A stretch of DNA of 64,000 bases from an uncultured Prevotellaceae bacterium (GTDB lineage: Bacteria; Bacteroidota; Bacteroidia; Bacteroidales; Bacteroidaceae). The notes below the pieces were generated by a model. The model did no database searches and was not told where the DNA came from. It saw only the letters and a program-made list of their open reading frames with translations. This document shows positions 49,906 through 58,290 of this stretch, one piece after another. Positions within the stretch are counted from its first letter, which is position 1. Every line of letters starts with the position of its first letter. Location of the stretch: contig OMXX01000013.1 of assembly GCA_900315105.1 (NCBI GenBank), positions 1-64,000 of the forward strand. Reading direction: 5' to 3'. The translations under genes and the position numbers were made by a program.

Positions 49906-50502
49906 ATGAAAAGAACATTACTTGCAATATTTGCGATAATTCTGCTCGCACTTCCTTCAAGTGCGCAGATAAAATTCGGTATTCAGGGTGGTTTGAACAT
50001 AAACAAATTCAGCATGGATACTAAGGTCATAGAGTCTGGCAATCAGGCAGGATTCTATGTCGGTCCTACATTCCTTCTAGGCTTACCAATCTTCGATGTT
50101 GAGGTTGCAGGCATCTATGATGTACGTAGGGGTGAAGTTGATGACGAGAGCATAACCGAGCAGAACGCCAACGTTCAAGTAAATATCCGCAAGGGATTTG
50201 ACATCAACGACAACAGCCAGCTTTTCGTCTTTGCAGGTCCACAATACTCTTTCAACATAGATGCAGATGGTATTGACGAGGTATCTGAAAATGTAAAAGA
50301 CTGGCGTTGGAAGAATAGCGACTTCAGCATTAATCTTGGCGGAGGTGTCAAAATCAACCACGTCGAGATAAGAGTCAACTACAACTCTGCCCTCGGAAAG
50401 ACTGCTGATGCAGAATTTAACCCAACGATTGACTCCGATGGTATTCATCTTCTCGAACCAAAGTCTAACGCTTGGCAGATAGGTTTGACATACTATTTCT
50501 AA
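49906..50502 (+). CDS. PorT-like outer-membrane beta-barrel protein
   Basis: 198 residues. Signal peptide 1-21 (ending PSSAQ), then barrel strands starting IKFGIQGGLNINKFS and ending with the aromatic C-terminus WQIGLTYYF. It resembles the PorT/outer-membrane beta-barrel family (OMP_b-brl_2). Placed 95 nt after gldN, it may assist type IX secretion, but true PorT is often encoded elsewhere, so the link is by position and fold only. Closed by the terminator at 50522-50560. Confidence 0.8.
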   Translation: MKRTLLAIFAIILLALPSSAQIKFGIQGGLNINKFSMDTKVIESGNQAGFYVGPTFLLGLPIFDVEVAGIYDVRRGEVDDESITEQNANVQVNIRKGFDINDNSQLFVFAGPQYSFNIDADGIDEVSENVKDWRWKNSDFSINLGGGVKINHVEIRVNYNSALGKTADAEFNPTIDSDGIHLLEPKSNAWQIGLTYYF

Positions 50503-50521
50503 AAACTTTCAAACTTCATAT

Positions 50522-50560
50522 AAAAAGCAGACCGCAAATATTGCGAGTCTGCTTTTTTTT
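50522..50560 (+). terminator. terminator overlapping the priA promoter
   Basis: AAAAAGCAGAC (50522-50532) pairs with GTCTGCTTTTT (50547-50557), with inner CGCAA/TTGCG pairs, followed by more T. It ends four bases before the priA -7 box. Confidence 0.85.
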
Positions 50561-50571
50561 ATATAACTTTG
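50541..50571 (+). promoter_or_regulatory. promoter for priA, probably giving a leaderless mRNA
   Basis: -7 TAACTTTG at 50564-50571 with a weak -33 (TTGC, 50541-50544, 19-nt spacer). The priA ATG begins at 50577, six bases after the -7 box, about where transcription should start. Confidence 0.6.
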
Positions 50572-50576
50572 CGGTC

Positions 50577-52883
50577 ATGAAATACGTAAACGTAATCCTT
50601 CCCCTCGGAATAGATGGACTCTACACATACTCTGTGCCTGAAAGCATGGAGAAAGATGTCGTGCCATTCATCCGCGTGAAGGTGCCGTTGGGTATTTCAA
50701 AGACATACACAGGACTTGTAGTAAACGCCCCAACCGAGGATATATCAATAAAAGAGGGAGTACAGATACGTGATATAATTGCGATTATTGACGCTAAGCC
50801 TGTTCTTCTGCCCCAGCAATACAAGCTCTGGACATGGATTTCCGAATACTATATGTCGCCCCTCGGCGATGTTTTCCGCGCTGCCCTACCCTCTGGCATG
50901 AAGGCAGAAGGCACTTACCGTCCAAAGACAGAGACTTACATAGGACTAACAGAGCAATACCAAAATGAGGATGCCCTTCACATCGCCCTCAACATGCTTG
51001 TAAGGGCGACACGTCAGTTAGAGGCTTTCAACTCATACCTATCCCTCTCGCATTGGGATTCCATAGAAGGAAATAGTACACGTGAGGAAATCGTAGAGGT
51101 TACACGCGAGGAACTGATGAACGATGCCCATGCCAATGCTGCTACAATAAAGGTATTGTGCGATAGAGGCCTGTTACGCATATACGACAAGGAAGTAAGC
51201 CGACTAATGCGCGATACATCCCTCTCAACACAAAGCACAAAACCCTCAACACTAAACGAAGCCCAGCAGCAAGCCTACGACAGCATATACAAGGAATGGG
51301 AAGAACATAACGTATGCCTCCTTCATGGAGTAACCTCAAGCGGAAAGACAGAGATCTATATCAAGATGATACAGCGTGCCATCGACGAAGGCAAGCAGGT
51401 TCTCTATCTCCTTCCAGAGATTGCCCTCACCGTGCAGATTACCGAGCGTCTTCATCGTGTCTTCGGCAACCGACTTGGCATCTACCATTCCAAATATTCT
51501 GATGCCGAGCGCGTAGAGATATGGCAGAAACAACTCTCCGACCAGCCATACGACGTTATCCTCGGAGCACGTTCTGCCGTCTTCCTGCCTTTCCGTAACC
51601 TTGGCATGGTGATAATCGACGAGGAACACGAAAGCTCATTCAAGCAGCAAGATCCAGCCCCTCGCTATCACGGTCGTTCAGCCGCCATCGTCCTTGCGCA
51701 GATGTATGGTGCCAAGACTCTCCTCGGAACAGCCACGCCAAGTGCCGAGACCTATTATAATGCCTCCCAGAAAAAATACGGCTACGTCACGCTTACGCAG
51801 AGATACAAGGACATCAAACTGCCACAGATAAACGTGGTGAACGTAAAGGATCTCCGTCATCGTAAGGTGATGAGAGGGGTATTGTCTCCAGATCTTAGAA
51901 TGGCTATCGGATATGCTCTGCATAATGGCGAGCAGGTCATCCTCTTCCAGAACAGACGCGGTTTCTCGCCCGTAATAGAATGTCATCAATGCGGATGGGT
52001 GCCTCGATGCACCAACTGCGACGTGTCCCTCACATACCACAAAAACCTCAACTCGCTCACATGCCACTATTGCGGCTATACCTACCGTATGCCTACGGAA
52101 TGTCCCAACTGCCACAACACAGAGCTTCAGGACAGAGGCTTCGGCACAGAGAAGATTGAGGACATAATACGCGATGAATTTCCAGAGGCTCGTATCGCAC
52201 GAATGGATCTCGACACCACAAGGACACGAAATGCCTACGAACGTATCATCAGCGATTTCTCCTCTCAGAAGACAAATCTGCTCATTGGTACACAGATGGT
52301 TACAAAGGGACTCGATTTCGACCACGTAAGCGTGGTGGGCATTCTCTCTGCAGATTCCATGCTCAACTATCCCGACTTCCGAGCATGGGAAACCGCCTAT
52401 ATGATGATAACCCAAGTGGCTGGTCGTGCAGGACGAAAAGGCAAGCAAGGCAAGGTTATTCTCCAGACAAATAATCCCGAACTTCCTATCATCCGACAGA
52501 TAGTAAACAACGACTTCGCAGGTTACTTCCGTGACTTGGTACAAGAACGCCGTGCTTTTTTCTATCCTCCTTTCACGCGCCTCATCTATATCTACCTAAA
52601 GCATCGCGATAACCAGATAGTGAACAATGCAGGCATAGAACTTGCCAACCGTCTTCGTCAGACTCTAGCCATAAAGAATCAGAAAGGCACGATGATATTA
52701 GGTCCTGACAAACCCGCAGTTGCGCGTATCAAGACTCTCTGCATCAGAAAGATAGTATTGAAACTTGACTTGTCTCTCCCTCTCAAAACCGTAAGAGATA
52801 ATATCAAATTCTGCGTACAACAAATGATGACCGATGCAAACTACAAGTCATTGCTTGTGCATTACGATGTGGATCCTGGATAA
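50577..52883 (+). CDS. priA: primosomal replication-restart helicase PriA
   Basis: 768 residues from the ATG at 50577 (MKYVNVILPLGIDGLYTYSV). The frame is open to 50472, but that overlaps the previous gene and the promoter. The N-terminal 3'-binding domain is followed by Walker A LHGVTSSGKTEIY (about residue 245) and the DEEHE box (about 345). A cysteine-rich zinc region comes next (CHQCGWVPRCTNC, then HYCGYTYRMPTECPNCH, about 465-520) with eight metal ligands. Helicase C motifs GTQMVTKGLDFDHV and QVAGRAGRKGK follow. It reloads replisomes at stalled forks. Confidence 0.96.
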   Translation: MKYVNVILPLGIDGLYTYSVPESMEKDVVPFIRVKVPLGISKTYTGLVVNAPTEDISIKEGVQIRDIIAIIDAKPVLLPQQYKLWTWISEYYMSPLGDVFRAALPSGMKAEGTYRPKTETYIGLTEQYQNEDALHIALNMLVRATRQLEAFNSYLSLSHWDSIEGNSTREEIVEVTREELMNDAHANAATIKVLCDRGLLRIYDKEVSRLMRDTSLSTQSTKPSTLNEAQQQAYDSIYKEWEEHNVCLLHGVTSSGKTEIYIKMIQRAIDEGKQVLYLLPEIALTVQITERLHRVFGNRLGIYHSKYSDAERVEIWQKQLSDQPYDVILGARSAVFLPFRNLGMVIIDEEHESSFKQQDPAPRYHGRSAAIVLAQMYGAKTLLGTATPSAETYYNASQKKYGYVTLTQRYKDIKLPQINVVNVKDLRHRKVMRGVLSPDLRMAIGYALHNGEQVILFQNRRGFSPVIECHQCGWVPRCTNCDVSLTYHKNLNSLTCHYCGYTYRMPTECPNCHNTELQDRGFGTEKIEDIIRDEFPEARIARMDLDTTRTRNAYERIISDFSSQKTNLLIGTQMVTKGLDFDHVSVVGILSADSMLNYPDFRAWETAYMMITQVAGRAGRKGKQGKVILQTNNPELPIIRQIVNNDFAGYFRDLVQERRAFFYPPFTRLIYIYLKHRDNQIVNNAGIELANRLRQTLAIKNQKGTMILGPDKPAVARIKTLCIRKIVLKLDLSLPLKTVRDNIKFCVQQMMTDANYKSLLVHYDVDPG

Positions 52884-52907
52884 CTCTCACTTTTAGGGTC
52901 TGTATTT

Positions 52908-52981
52908 AAAAGGTACAATATATACTGAACCTTTTCCTTTTTAGTCATCCCATCCCCAAAAGGTACAGTATATAGTGAACC
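52908..52981. promoter_or_regulatory. paired operator-like dyad repeats
   Basis: Two direct copies exactly 50 bp apart, each preceded by AAAA: GGTACAATATATACTGAACC (52912-52931) and GGTACAGTATATAGTGAACC (52962-52981). Each is a near-palindrome (GGTnCAnTATAnnnTGnACC). They lie between the convergent priA and sensor genes, so they do not sit in an obvious promoter. Confidence 0.6.
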
Positions 52982-53014
52982 AAAAATAAACACACCCTTC
53001 CATACCCTACCACG

Positions 53015-53090
53015 AACTTCACAAGTCCGTTTCACCTCCGTTCCAGGTCCGTTTCAGGTCCGTTCCCTATATCGGAGGTATGGATAACCA
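53015..53090. repeat. 11-nt-period array, locus 4
   Basis: TCCG units lie exactly 11 nt apart at 53026, 53037, 53048 and 53059 (AAGTCCGTTTC, ACCTCCGTTCC, AGGTCCGTTTC, AGGTCCGTTCC), then an inverse-type CGGAGG (53073-53078). It is the shortest of the five arrays, between the convergent ends of priA and the sensor gene. Units closely resemble those of locus 3. Confidence 0.75.
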
Positions 53091-53110
53091 ATAGCAACTG
53101 AAAAAACACC

Positions 53111-55456
53111 CTAATCCACAACTTTTGTCTGCGCCTTATGTCTGTAATCAAGAGGCGATAAGCCTGTCTCTGCCTTAAACACACGTGAGAAATGACCGGA
53201 AGTGTTGAAACCACATTGTACCTCAATCTCGCTGACAGAATGATTCGTAGTCTCAAGCAGGCGCTTTGCCATAAGCATCCTTCGATTACGGATGTATGTA
53301 GTAGCCGTCAATCCACTCATATTTTTCAATCTTCTATTTAGGGTAGAAACTGATGTACACATCCTGTCTGCAAGGAATGACGTTGACACATCGCCTGAAA
53401 CGAGATTTGCATCAATCAGTTTGTTAATATCATTGAAGAACTCTACATCCACCTCCGGAAGCTGCTTACTGGTCTCATCGTCCGATTTGCTGTTGGTAAA
53501 CATCTTAATAAGCCGTCTGCGTTGTTCAAGCAACTTATTCACGATAAGCAGCAATTCCTCGTTTATGAACGGTTTGGCAAGATACACCTCAGCACCGGCA
53601 CTAATGCCTTCCAGACGCTCATGGTCCTCTACACGGGCAGAAACGACTACGATAGGCAGACAGCACATAGTCTCGTCAGCACGCACAATTCTCATCAGTT
53701 CAAGACCATCCATTCTCGGCATGGCAATATCCGTGATAAGCATATCAGGCAATTCCTCACGCAGCATCTCCAATGCCTCCTGACCATCAACCGCACGACT
53801 GACACTATACCCCTCGTCGCGCAGCATATTACATATAAGCATGGCAACGTCGTCGTTGTCTTCGGCAAGGAGGATAGAAAGGCCCTCTAAATCCCCCTTA
53901 AAGGGGGACTTCCTTACACTCTCAGGCTCTCCCCCTTTAAGGGGGAGCGGGGAGAGGGTCTGTTGGGACTGTGACGGACCGGAATTCACATCACTCATCT
54001 CCACCAGTTCTCCTTCCTTTGAAGCTGCTATGAGTTTCTTTATCAGTTCAAGGAGATTTTCACTCTGCCTATGGGCAGCCTCAAGACTCTCGTGACCTAC
54101 GATATCGTTTTCGGGGATATGCTGCTTGAGTTGCTCCACCATACCGAGAACAACGGTCATAGGCGTGCGCAACTGGTGGGTAACGTTTCTATAGAACAGT
54201 TCTCGCTCCTCCATAGCCTTTCTCTTATAACGGGAAGAACGACGGCGTACAAAAAATACAGATCCCAACGCTATAATGATAATAACAAGCACCAATGCCA
54301 CAATGACAGAAACAGTCATCATTCTCTGATTGGCAATCTTCAGCTCGTCAGCCTCAATCCTCAGACGACTGTTACCCAATCGGGCCTCCATCTCATTAAG
54401 ATCGTCCGTCTGCATAGCCGACCTTACAGAGTCGTTCATCTCTCCGATTCTCAGCTTTGTTTCAAAAGCCTTCTTATAGTCACCCTTTCGCAGATACAGC
54501 GTAAACAACTCACCAAGCCTCTCATCCTCCATATCAATCTTTGAAGCAATAGCCTCAGCCTTATCCCAGTCTTTTTGGCACACGGCAAGACGAGCCTGAA
54601 GTCCTTGCTGCATGTGTATAGGCATAACATCATCCACATTCCCAGTACAGATAGCTGATGACTGGTATGCCTTTACAAACTCCGCTTCTTTACCAGATTC
54701 AAACAGGGATGTTAGATAGGTATATTCGCCAAACACCTTATAAACTCTATTGCTTGCGTAATCGCAGCAACGGCGAGCCATAGCAAGGGCCTCATCATGT
54801 TTCTTTATTGCCTGATAGCACACGGAAAGTTCTCGCGAAACAAGCGACACGTGCATACTGTCGTTTTTTGCATATTCCTCAGCCTTTTTCAAATACGGAA
54901 TAGACATGGAATAATCTCCACGATGCTGATAGATACAGCCCATCAGATAGTTACAGAGATACAATCCTTCAGAATACTCAGATGTCTCTGCCTTTCTCAT
55001 CAAATCCCTTACTATCTCCTGAGCCGAGATAAACTTCTTACGTTCAATAAGATACTCAACCTTGGCATACGTGCCGTCATACAATTCTTGCTGATATTCG
55101 GGAGCTGACGATGCGATCTTCAGATACTCGTCAATAGCCTCAAAGAACTCCTTTTCCTTCGAAGGATCTGCCACATACACATAATACTTCAACTCCAATG
55201 CCCTGAGCTTGCACCAGTCAGAATTGAGCCTGTCAGCCTCCCTGTAGATAGAGTCTGCCACAGGAATGTTGGCACTATCGTAAGTATGCTCGTAAAGCAG
55301 TTTCATGCGTGTTTCATAGACATAATTCTTGAATTCCCTCAATTCCACACTATCCACATCTGACAATGAGGTTTTGTCACCACCCCTACCACACGCGAAC
55401 AGCATAAAAGCAAAGACAGCGATAAGAAATATTACTTTGAAAGATTTATGAAACAT
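53111..55456 (-). CDS. TPR sensor with HisKA, receiver and AraC-type domains, lacking a recognisable kinase ATPase domain
   Basis: 781 residues. The N-terminal signal has a lipobox-like LFAC (about residue 22). A TPR-type helical periplasmic domain (about 60-380) leads to one membrane helix (about 383-408). A HisKA dimerisation domain follows, with the phospho-His in NVTHQLRTPMTV (about 427). A short linker (about 490-525) is encoded by the GC-rich repeat. The receiver starts ILLAEDNDDV with phospho-Asp in LITDIAMPRMDG and Lys in LAKPF (about 527-640). The end is an AraC-type HTH (about 670-775). I find no N, G1 or G2 box of HATPase_c. Own promoter at 55492-55523. Confidence 0.85.
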   Translation of the reverse strand: MFHKSFKVIFLIAVFAFMLFACGRGGDKTSLSDVDSVELREFKNYVYETRMKLLYEHTYDSANIPVADSIYREADRLNSDWCKLRALELKYYVYVADPSKEKEFFEAIDEYLKIASSAPEYQQELYDGTYAKVEYLIERKKFISAQEIVRDLMRKAETSEYSEGLYLCNYLMGCIYQHRGDYSMSIPYLKKAEEYAKNDSMHVSLVSRELSVCYQAIKKHDEALAMARRCCDYASNRVYKVFGEYTYLTSLFESGKEAEFVKAYQSSAICTGNVDDVMPIHMQQGLQARLAVCQKDWDKAEAIASKIDMEDERLGELFTLYLRKGDYKKAFETKLRIGEMNDSVRSAMQTDDLNEMEARLGNSRLRIEADELKIANQRMMTVSVIVALVLVIIIIALGSVFFVRRRSSRYKRKAMEERELFYRNVTHQLRTPMTVVLGMVEQLKQHIPENDIVGHESLEAAHRQSENLLELIKKLIAASKEGELVEMSDVNSGPSQSQQTLSPLPLKGGEPESVRKSPFKGDLEGLSILLAEDNDDVAMLICNMLRDEGYSVSRAVDGQEALEMLREELPDMLITDIAMPRMDGLELMRIVRADETMCCLPIVVVSARVEDHERLEGISAGAEVYLAKPFINEELLLIVNKLLEQRRRLIKMFTNSKSDDETSKQLPEVDVEFFNDINKLIDANLVSGDVSTSFLADRMCTSVSTLNRRLKNMSGLTATTYIRNRRMLMAKRLLETTNHSVSEIEVQCGFNTSGHFSRVFKAETGLSPLDYRHKAQTKVVD
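53881..53960 (-). repeat. GC-rich interspersed repeat (CCCTCTCC family), copy inside the sensor gene
   Basis: On the coding (minus) strand it reads CCCTCTCCCCGCTCC, hairpin, GGAAGTCCCCCT, hairpin, GATTTAGAGGG. This is the same order as the intergenic copy at 35741-35820. It is translated in frame as a Leu/Pro/Gly/Lys-rich linker (TLSPLPLKGGEPESVRKSPF) between HisKA and receiver. Confidence 0.85.
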
Positions 55457-55491
55457 CAGTAGAATAGCAATTAAGGTATATAATTCGGCTG

Positions 55492-55523
55492 CGAAGATAC
55501 AAATTTTTTTTCACTATTCCAAA
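55492..55523 (-). promoter_or_regulatory. promoter for the sensor gene
   Basis: On the minus strand, -33 TTTG (55523-55520), 20-nt spacer, -7 TATCTTCG (55499-55492, one mismatch); about 30 nt of leader before the ATG at 55456. Confidence 0.7.
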
Positions 55524-55552
55524 CAATTCGTGCAAATATTTTCTGTATTCCA

Positions 55553-55974
55553 TAAAAAAACAGGTCCTTGTGCCCCTTACCCATAAGCTATTATGCCACC
55601 CGTCAGCAAGACGAAACGCAACAGCAGGTAAATGACAAAGGACTTACCAATGTTTATGAGGAAGCTGTCTCTTGCAAACAGCCCCTCATAAACGAGATTG
55701 GGTAATTATTATGTAAGTAAAGTGAATTATCATCAACAACCCCTTCCTTGCCCTACGAGCATCCTTTGGTTTTTATTGCAAGCCCATAAGGCGTTGCAAA
55801 CACCCTCTGGCAGCCGACCTTTTCGGCATTATCCCGTAAAGGGACAAGGATGAGGTTATATTCATTCGCTAATATGCCAATGATGTAAAAGTACTAACTT
55901 ATGTCCTCGCCCCTTCACGGGGAAAGGAGGCTTTATCGAAAAAAACGTCAACAATAAGTCAACTTTTTACCTTT
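55553..55974 (-). ncRNA. candidate structured non-coding RNA
   Basis: No protein gene fits this ~420-nt stretch on either strand. Read on the minus strand it is full of strong helices. A CCCC/GGGG hairpin lies near 55910-55930. A multi-stem domain is closed by CATCCTT/AAGGATG and contains GCCGA/TCGGC and TTGCAA/TTGCAA stems (about 55755-55855). A hairpin GTTTATGAGG/CCTCATAAAC spans 55652-55693. The 3' helix AAGTCCTTTGT/ACAAGGACCT is followed by a T-run (55560-55554). It starts downstream of leader copy C. It matches no tmRNA, RNase P or riboswitch signature I know. Confidence 0.5.
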
Positions 55975-56054
55975 TCTGCAGCAACGTGCGAAAAACCTCG
56001 CACGCAGATAATAGTGCGAACCCAAAGACTGGTGAACGCATCTATTTCCAAGTG
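55975..56054 (-). ncRNA. recurrent structured leader motif, copy C (no gene downstream)
   Basis: On the minus strand after the -7 box: TGCG (56040-56037)/CGCA (56018-56015) enclose an ACCA/TGGGT-type loop. CGTGCGA/TCGCACG follow (56004-55985), then GTTGC. The ending TCGCACGTTGC is identical to copy A. No open frame follows, only the structured stretch to 55553. Confidence 0.55.
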
Positions 56055-56062
56055 CAAAGATA
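56055..56062 (-). promoter_or_regulatory. -7 box ahead of leader copy C
   Basis: TATCTTTG on the minus strand. No clear -33 TTTG at the expected distance, so the promoter may be weak or decayed. The region 56063-56275 holds nothing else I can name. Confidence 0.5.
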
Positions 56063-56275
56063 CAACAATTGTTCAGTTTTCCCGTTTTTCTTTCTAATTT
56101 TTCTTATTTTATAACTTTTTTTAAACCTTAAACTCCATATTATAGCACTTTCTACCGACAAACGTAACATATAAGTATGTGCAAAACGAAGAGAGAATCC
56201 ACGTTTACAATAACGTATATTCTGGCCAATTTGAATAAAAACGGGCAAAAGTTATAGGTTATAAGAATATTTTTG

Positions 56276-56283
56276 TATCTTTG
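56276..56283 (+). promoter_or_regulatory. -7 box for the lipoprotein gene
   Basis: TATCTTTG 56 nt upstream of the ATG at 56339; no convincing -33. Confidence 0.55.
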
Positions 56284-56338
56284 CACACAGAATTCAGAAA
56301 TAGTTCTGAAGACAAAACTAAATTACAAAAACCATCAA

Positions 56339-57088
56339 ATGAACAACATTTTCAAAGGCTTTATCTTCTCTGCAATGGCACTTTTGAGCCTAACATTCAT
56401 ATCTTGCGGAGATGATGACGAAGATATTAAAGCCCCCCTACCTGATTTTATCGAGCATCTTCCTTCTGCGGAAAACATCAAAGCTACAACGGCTTTCATC
56501 CCTGTTAATGCAAGCCTCCCTGAAGGTACAGTTGAGTTATATTGGGGATCAACAGAGACAGGACTAAGAGATGGCCACGTTTCCACTAATCTGGATAGGA
56601 AGTTAAACGGTTTCCAGCTTTCTTGGCTAGAACCAGATCAGACCTATTATTACACTATTGCGTATTACCCACCCTATAGTAATGAGCCTGTTTATTCCAA
56701 GGAAATCAAGTCCTTCAAGACTAAGGGCGTAGGTATCCAGTTCACAGACCTCGCAATCACTTCAGAGGGAAACCGCCCCGAGTATGCATTACGCATAAAG
56801 GTTACAGGACTAGAGGAAACGGATGCATTATCTAATATGTACGTATCTCTCTATTCGGCTTATACTGATAATAGTGGCTATATTACCCATGGCATTTGCT
56901 CATTAAGATATTTAGGAGATGCGGTTTGGGAGTATGAAGCCATAGATGAGTATGATTCTTATCTGGCTGTAATCAAAAACCAAGAAGGTCGCATCTTTGC
57001 AAAGACCCCAGTCGTCAAATTTGTTGATGGAAAGTTGGTTGAAGTAGAAGATGATCATATATTCGATAGAGTATTGAATCTAAAATAA
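56339..57088 (+). CDS. lipoprotein of unknown function, fibronectin III-like
   Basis: 249 residues from the ATG at 56339 (MNNIFKGFIFSAMALLSLTF). The lipobox is FISC followed by GDDDED, an acidic stretch that in Bacteroidetes often marks surface-exposed lipoproteins. Residues about 45-130 look like one fibronectin III-type beta-sandwich (LEPDQTYYYTIAYYPPYSNE). The second half is beta-rich with no recognised domain. Upstream in-frame codons from 56273 overlap the promoter, so I reject that longer start. Convergent with the next gene, sharing a terminator. Confidence 0.82.
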   Translation: MNNIFKGFIFSAMALLSLTFISCGDDDEDIKAPLPDFIEHLPSAENIKATTAFIPVNASLPEGTVELYWGSTETGLRDGHVSTNLDRKLNGFQLSWLEPDQTYYYTIAYYPPYSNEPVYSKEIKSFKTKGVGIQFTDLAITSEGNRPEYALRIKVTGLEETDALSNMYVSLYSAYTDNSGYITHGICSLRYLGDAVWEYEAIDEYDSYLAVIKNQEGRIFAKTPVVKFVDGKLVEVEDDHIFDRVLNLK

Positions 57089-57116
57089 CAATAATCCTAT
57101 ATAAGTAAACAATATT

Positions 57117-57155
57117 AAAACCTGCAACTTTTGTATAGCTCAAGTTGCAGGTTTT
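57117..57155. terminator. bidirectional terminator
   Basis: Perfect 14-bp stem AAAACCTGCAACTT/AAGTTGCAGGTTTT (57117-57130, 57142-57155), 11-nt loop, A-rich and T-rich flanks. It lies between convergent genes and can serve both strands. Confidence 0.85.
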
Positions 57156-57181
57156 ATAGTTCATAGGTTACACAGAAAATG

Positions 57182-58279
57182 TTACTTCAGTTCAAACTCC
57201 ATCTTTTCTACCAGATCCTGCATCTTTTTCGTAATGTCTTTTGCCCTTTTATGAAGATCAGCAAGACGTTTCTTTACTTCTGAATGATCTGGTGCATCTT
57301 CAGGAGTTTCTCTTAGTTCCCTGATTTGCTCATTAATTGACTTCAGCATAATGCTGTAATTCTTCAGAGTCTCATCCGTTTTTGTCATTTTCTGCTTGTA
57401 ATCTGAGTTTTCGTCATCGGAGTAGTCGGTTTCAACTCTCTTTATTTCATAACCATCTTTATGAAAATCCACATATAGAGTCGTGCCTGGAGTAGCATTT
57501 ATTGTCTTAGCATCAGAGGTTCTTCCGTCTTCGTAGCTATAGAAAACCTGAACATCCATAGCCCTGGTGAGTTTCTTACTAAACACGAAGCGTCCATCTA
57601 TCACTCTTTCATTCCACCAGCTATAATCAACACGCCCATTGTCGCTTTTCGTTTTTAATGATACAGATTTGCACGAGTCAAGCAATTCTTTATCAAAATA
57701 TCCCACCAATATGAATTTCTTATATTGTGGAGTTTCCCAAACCTCACCATCCTTATAGTCGGGTCTTGGAGAATGAATATAGAAAATATTACCCTCGTAC
57801 ATCACTTTCTTGCCTTCTTTCTTCTTGACATACGAGATAGTGTACATATCCCTAAAGCGCGGATTATCATAGTTTTTCGCACAAAGCATATAGAACTCCT
57901 GATCCCTGCTCTTACGGGTTATTTCCCTTCTGTTGCTTCTGGTGTCAAGACTTACCGAATACAACATTCCTGATCCCGGAACTTCATGAACATACTGATA
58001 GCTGTTACGCTCGTCTTTGATAAAAGCATTTATCACCGCCATAAGTTCTGGGTCTTTTGAATCACAGCAGAAAGGTATATTGAGAGCTTCTACCCATGCA
58101 TTAAACTCTGAAAGCCAAAAGCTCTTACGCATATTCCAATATTTTTTCTTCTCGACATGTGTCTCGAGGAAGGTACGGATAGCATCCTGCAAGGCTTCCG
58201 GCTGTGGTGCTGGGGGCAACTCAGCAGCATATATGTTAAGACTGCATATCAATATCAGCAGCGAAATATATTTTCTCAT
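57182..58279 (-). CDS. secreted protein of unknown function, third gene of the ECF sigma operon
   Basis: 365 residues. Signal peptide 1-18 (RKYISLLILICSLNIYA), a globular Tyr/Phe-rich region with paired cysteines (IPFCCDSKDPE, about residue 70) and a carboxypeptidase-regulatory/Ig-like beta region (about 215-275). The C-terminal ~75 residues are charged coiled coil (LKSINEQIRELRETPEDAPD). I do not recognise the family. It lies 11 nt after the putative anti-sigma gene, so it is probably the envelope output or sensor of that regulon. Confidence 0.75.
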   Translation of the reverse strand: MRKYISLLILICSLNIYAAELPPAPQPEALQDAIRTFLETHVEKKKYWNMRKSFWLSEFNAWVEALNIPFCCDSKDPELMAVINAFIKDERNSYQYVHEVPGSGMLYSVSLDTRSNRREITRKSRDQEFYMLCAKNYDNPRFRDMYTISYVKKKEGKKVMYEGNIFYIHSPRPDYKDGEVWETPQYKKFILVGYFDKELLDSCKSVSLKTKSDNGRVDYSWWNERVIDGRFVFSKKLTRAMDVQVFYSYEDGRTSDAKTINATPGTTLYVDFHKDGYEIKRVETDYSDDENSDYKQKMTKTDETLKNYSIMLKSINEQIRELRETPEDAPDHSEVKKRLADLHKRAKDITKKMQDLVEKMEFELK

Positions 58280-58290
58280 AGTTAACAGTA

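Noticed and set aside
51678..52544. 288-codon minus-strand open frame
   Set aside because: Antisense shadow of priA; no family similarity and no promoter.
55700..55750. 15-codon minus-strand frame followed by a hairpin, as a leader-peptide attenuator
   Set aside because: No run of a regulatory codon and no adjacent biosynthetic gene; too little to call.
55553..56062. tmRNA, RNase P RNA, 6S RNA or TPP riboswitch
   Set aside because: None of the diagnostic conserved cores (tmRNA ends, RNase P GAGGAAAGTCC, TPP CTGAGA) is present; kept only as an unassigned structured RNA. 6S cannot be fully excluded.
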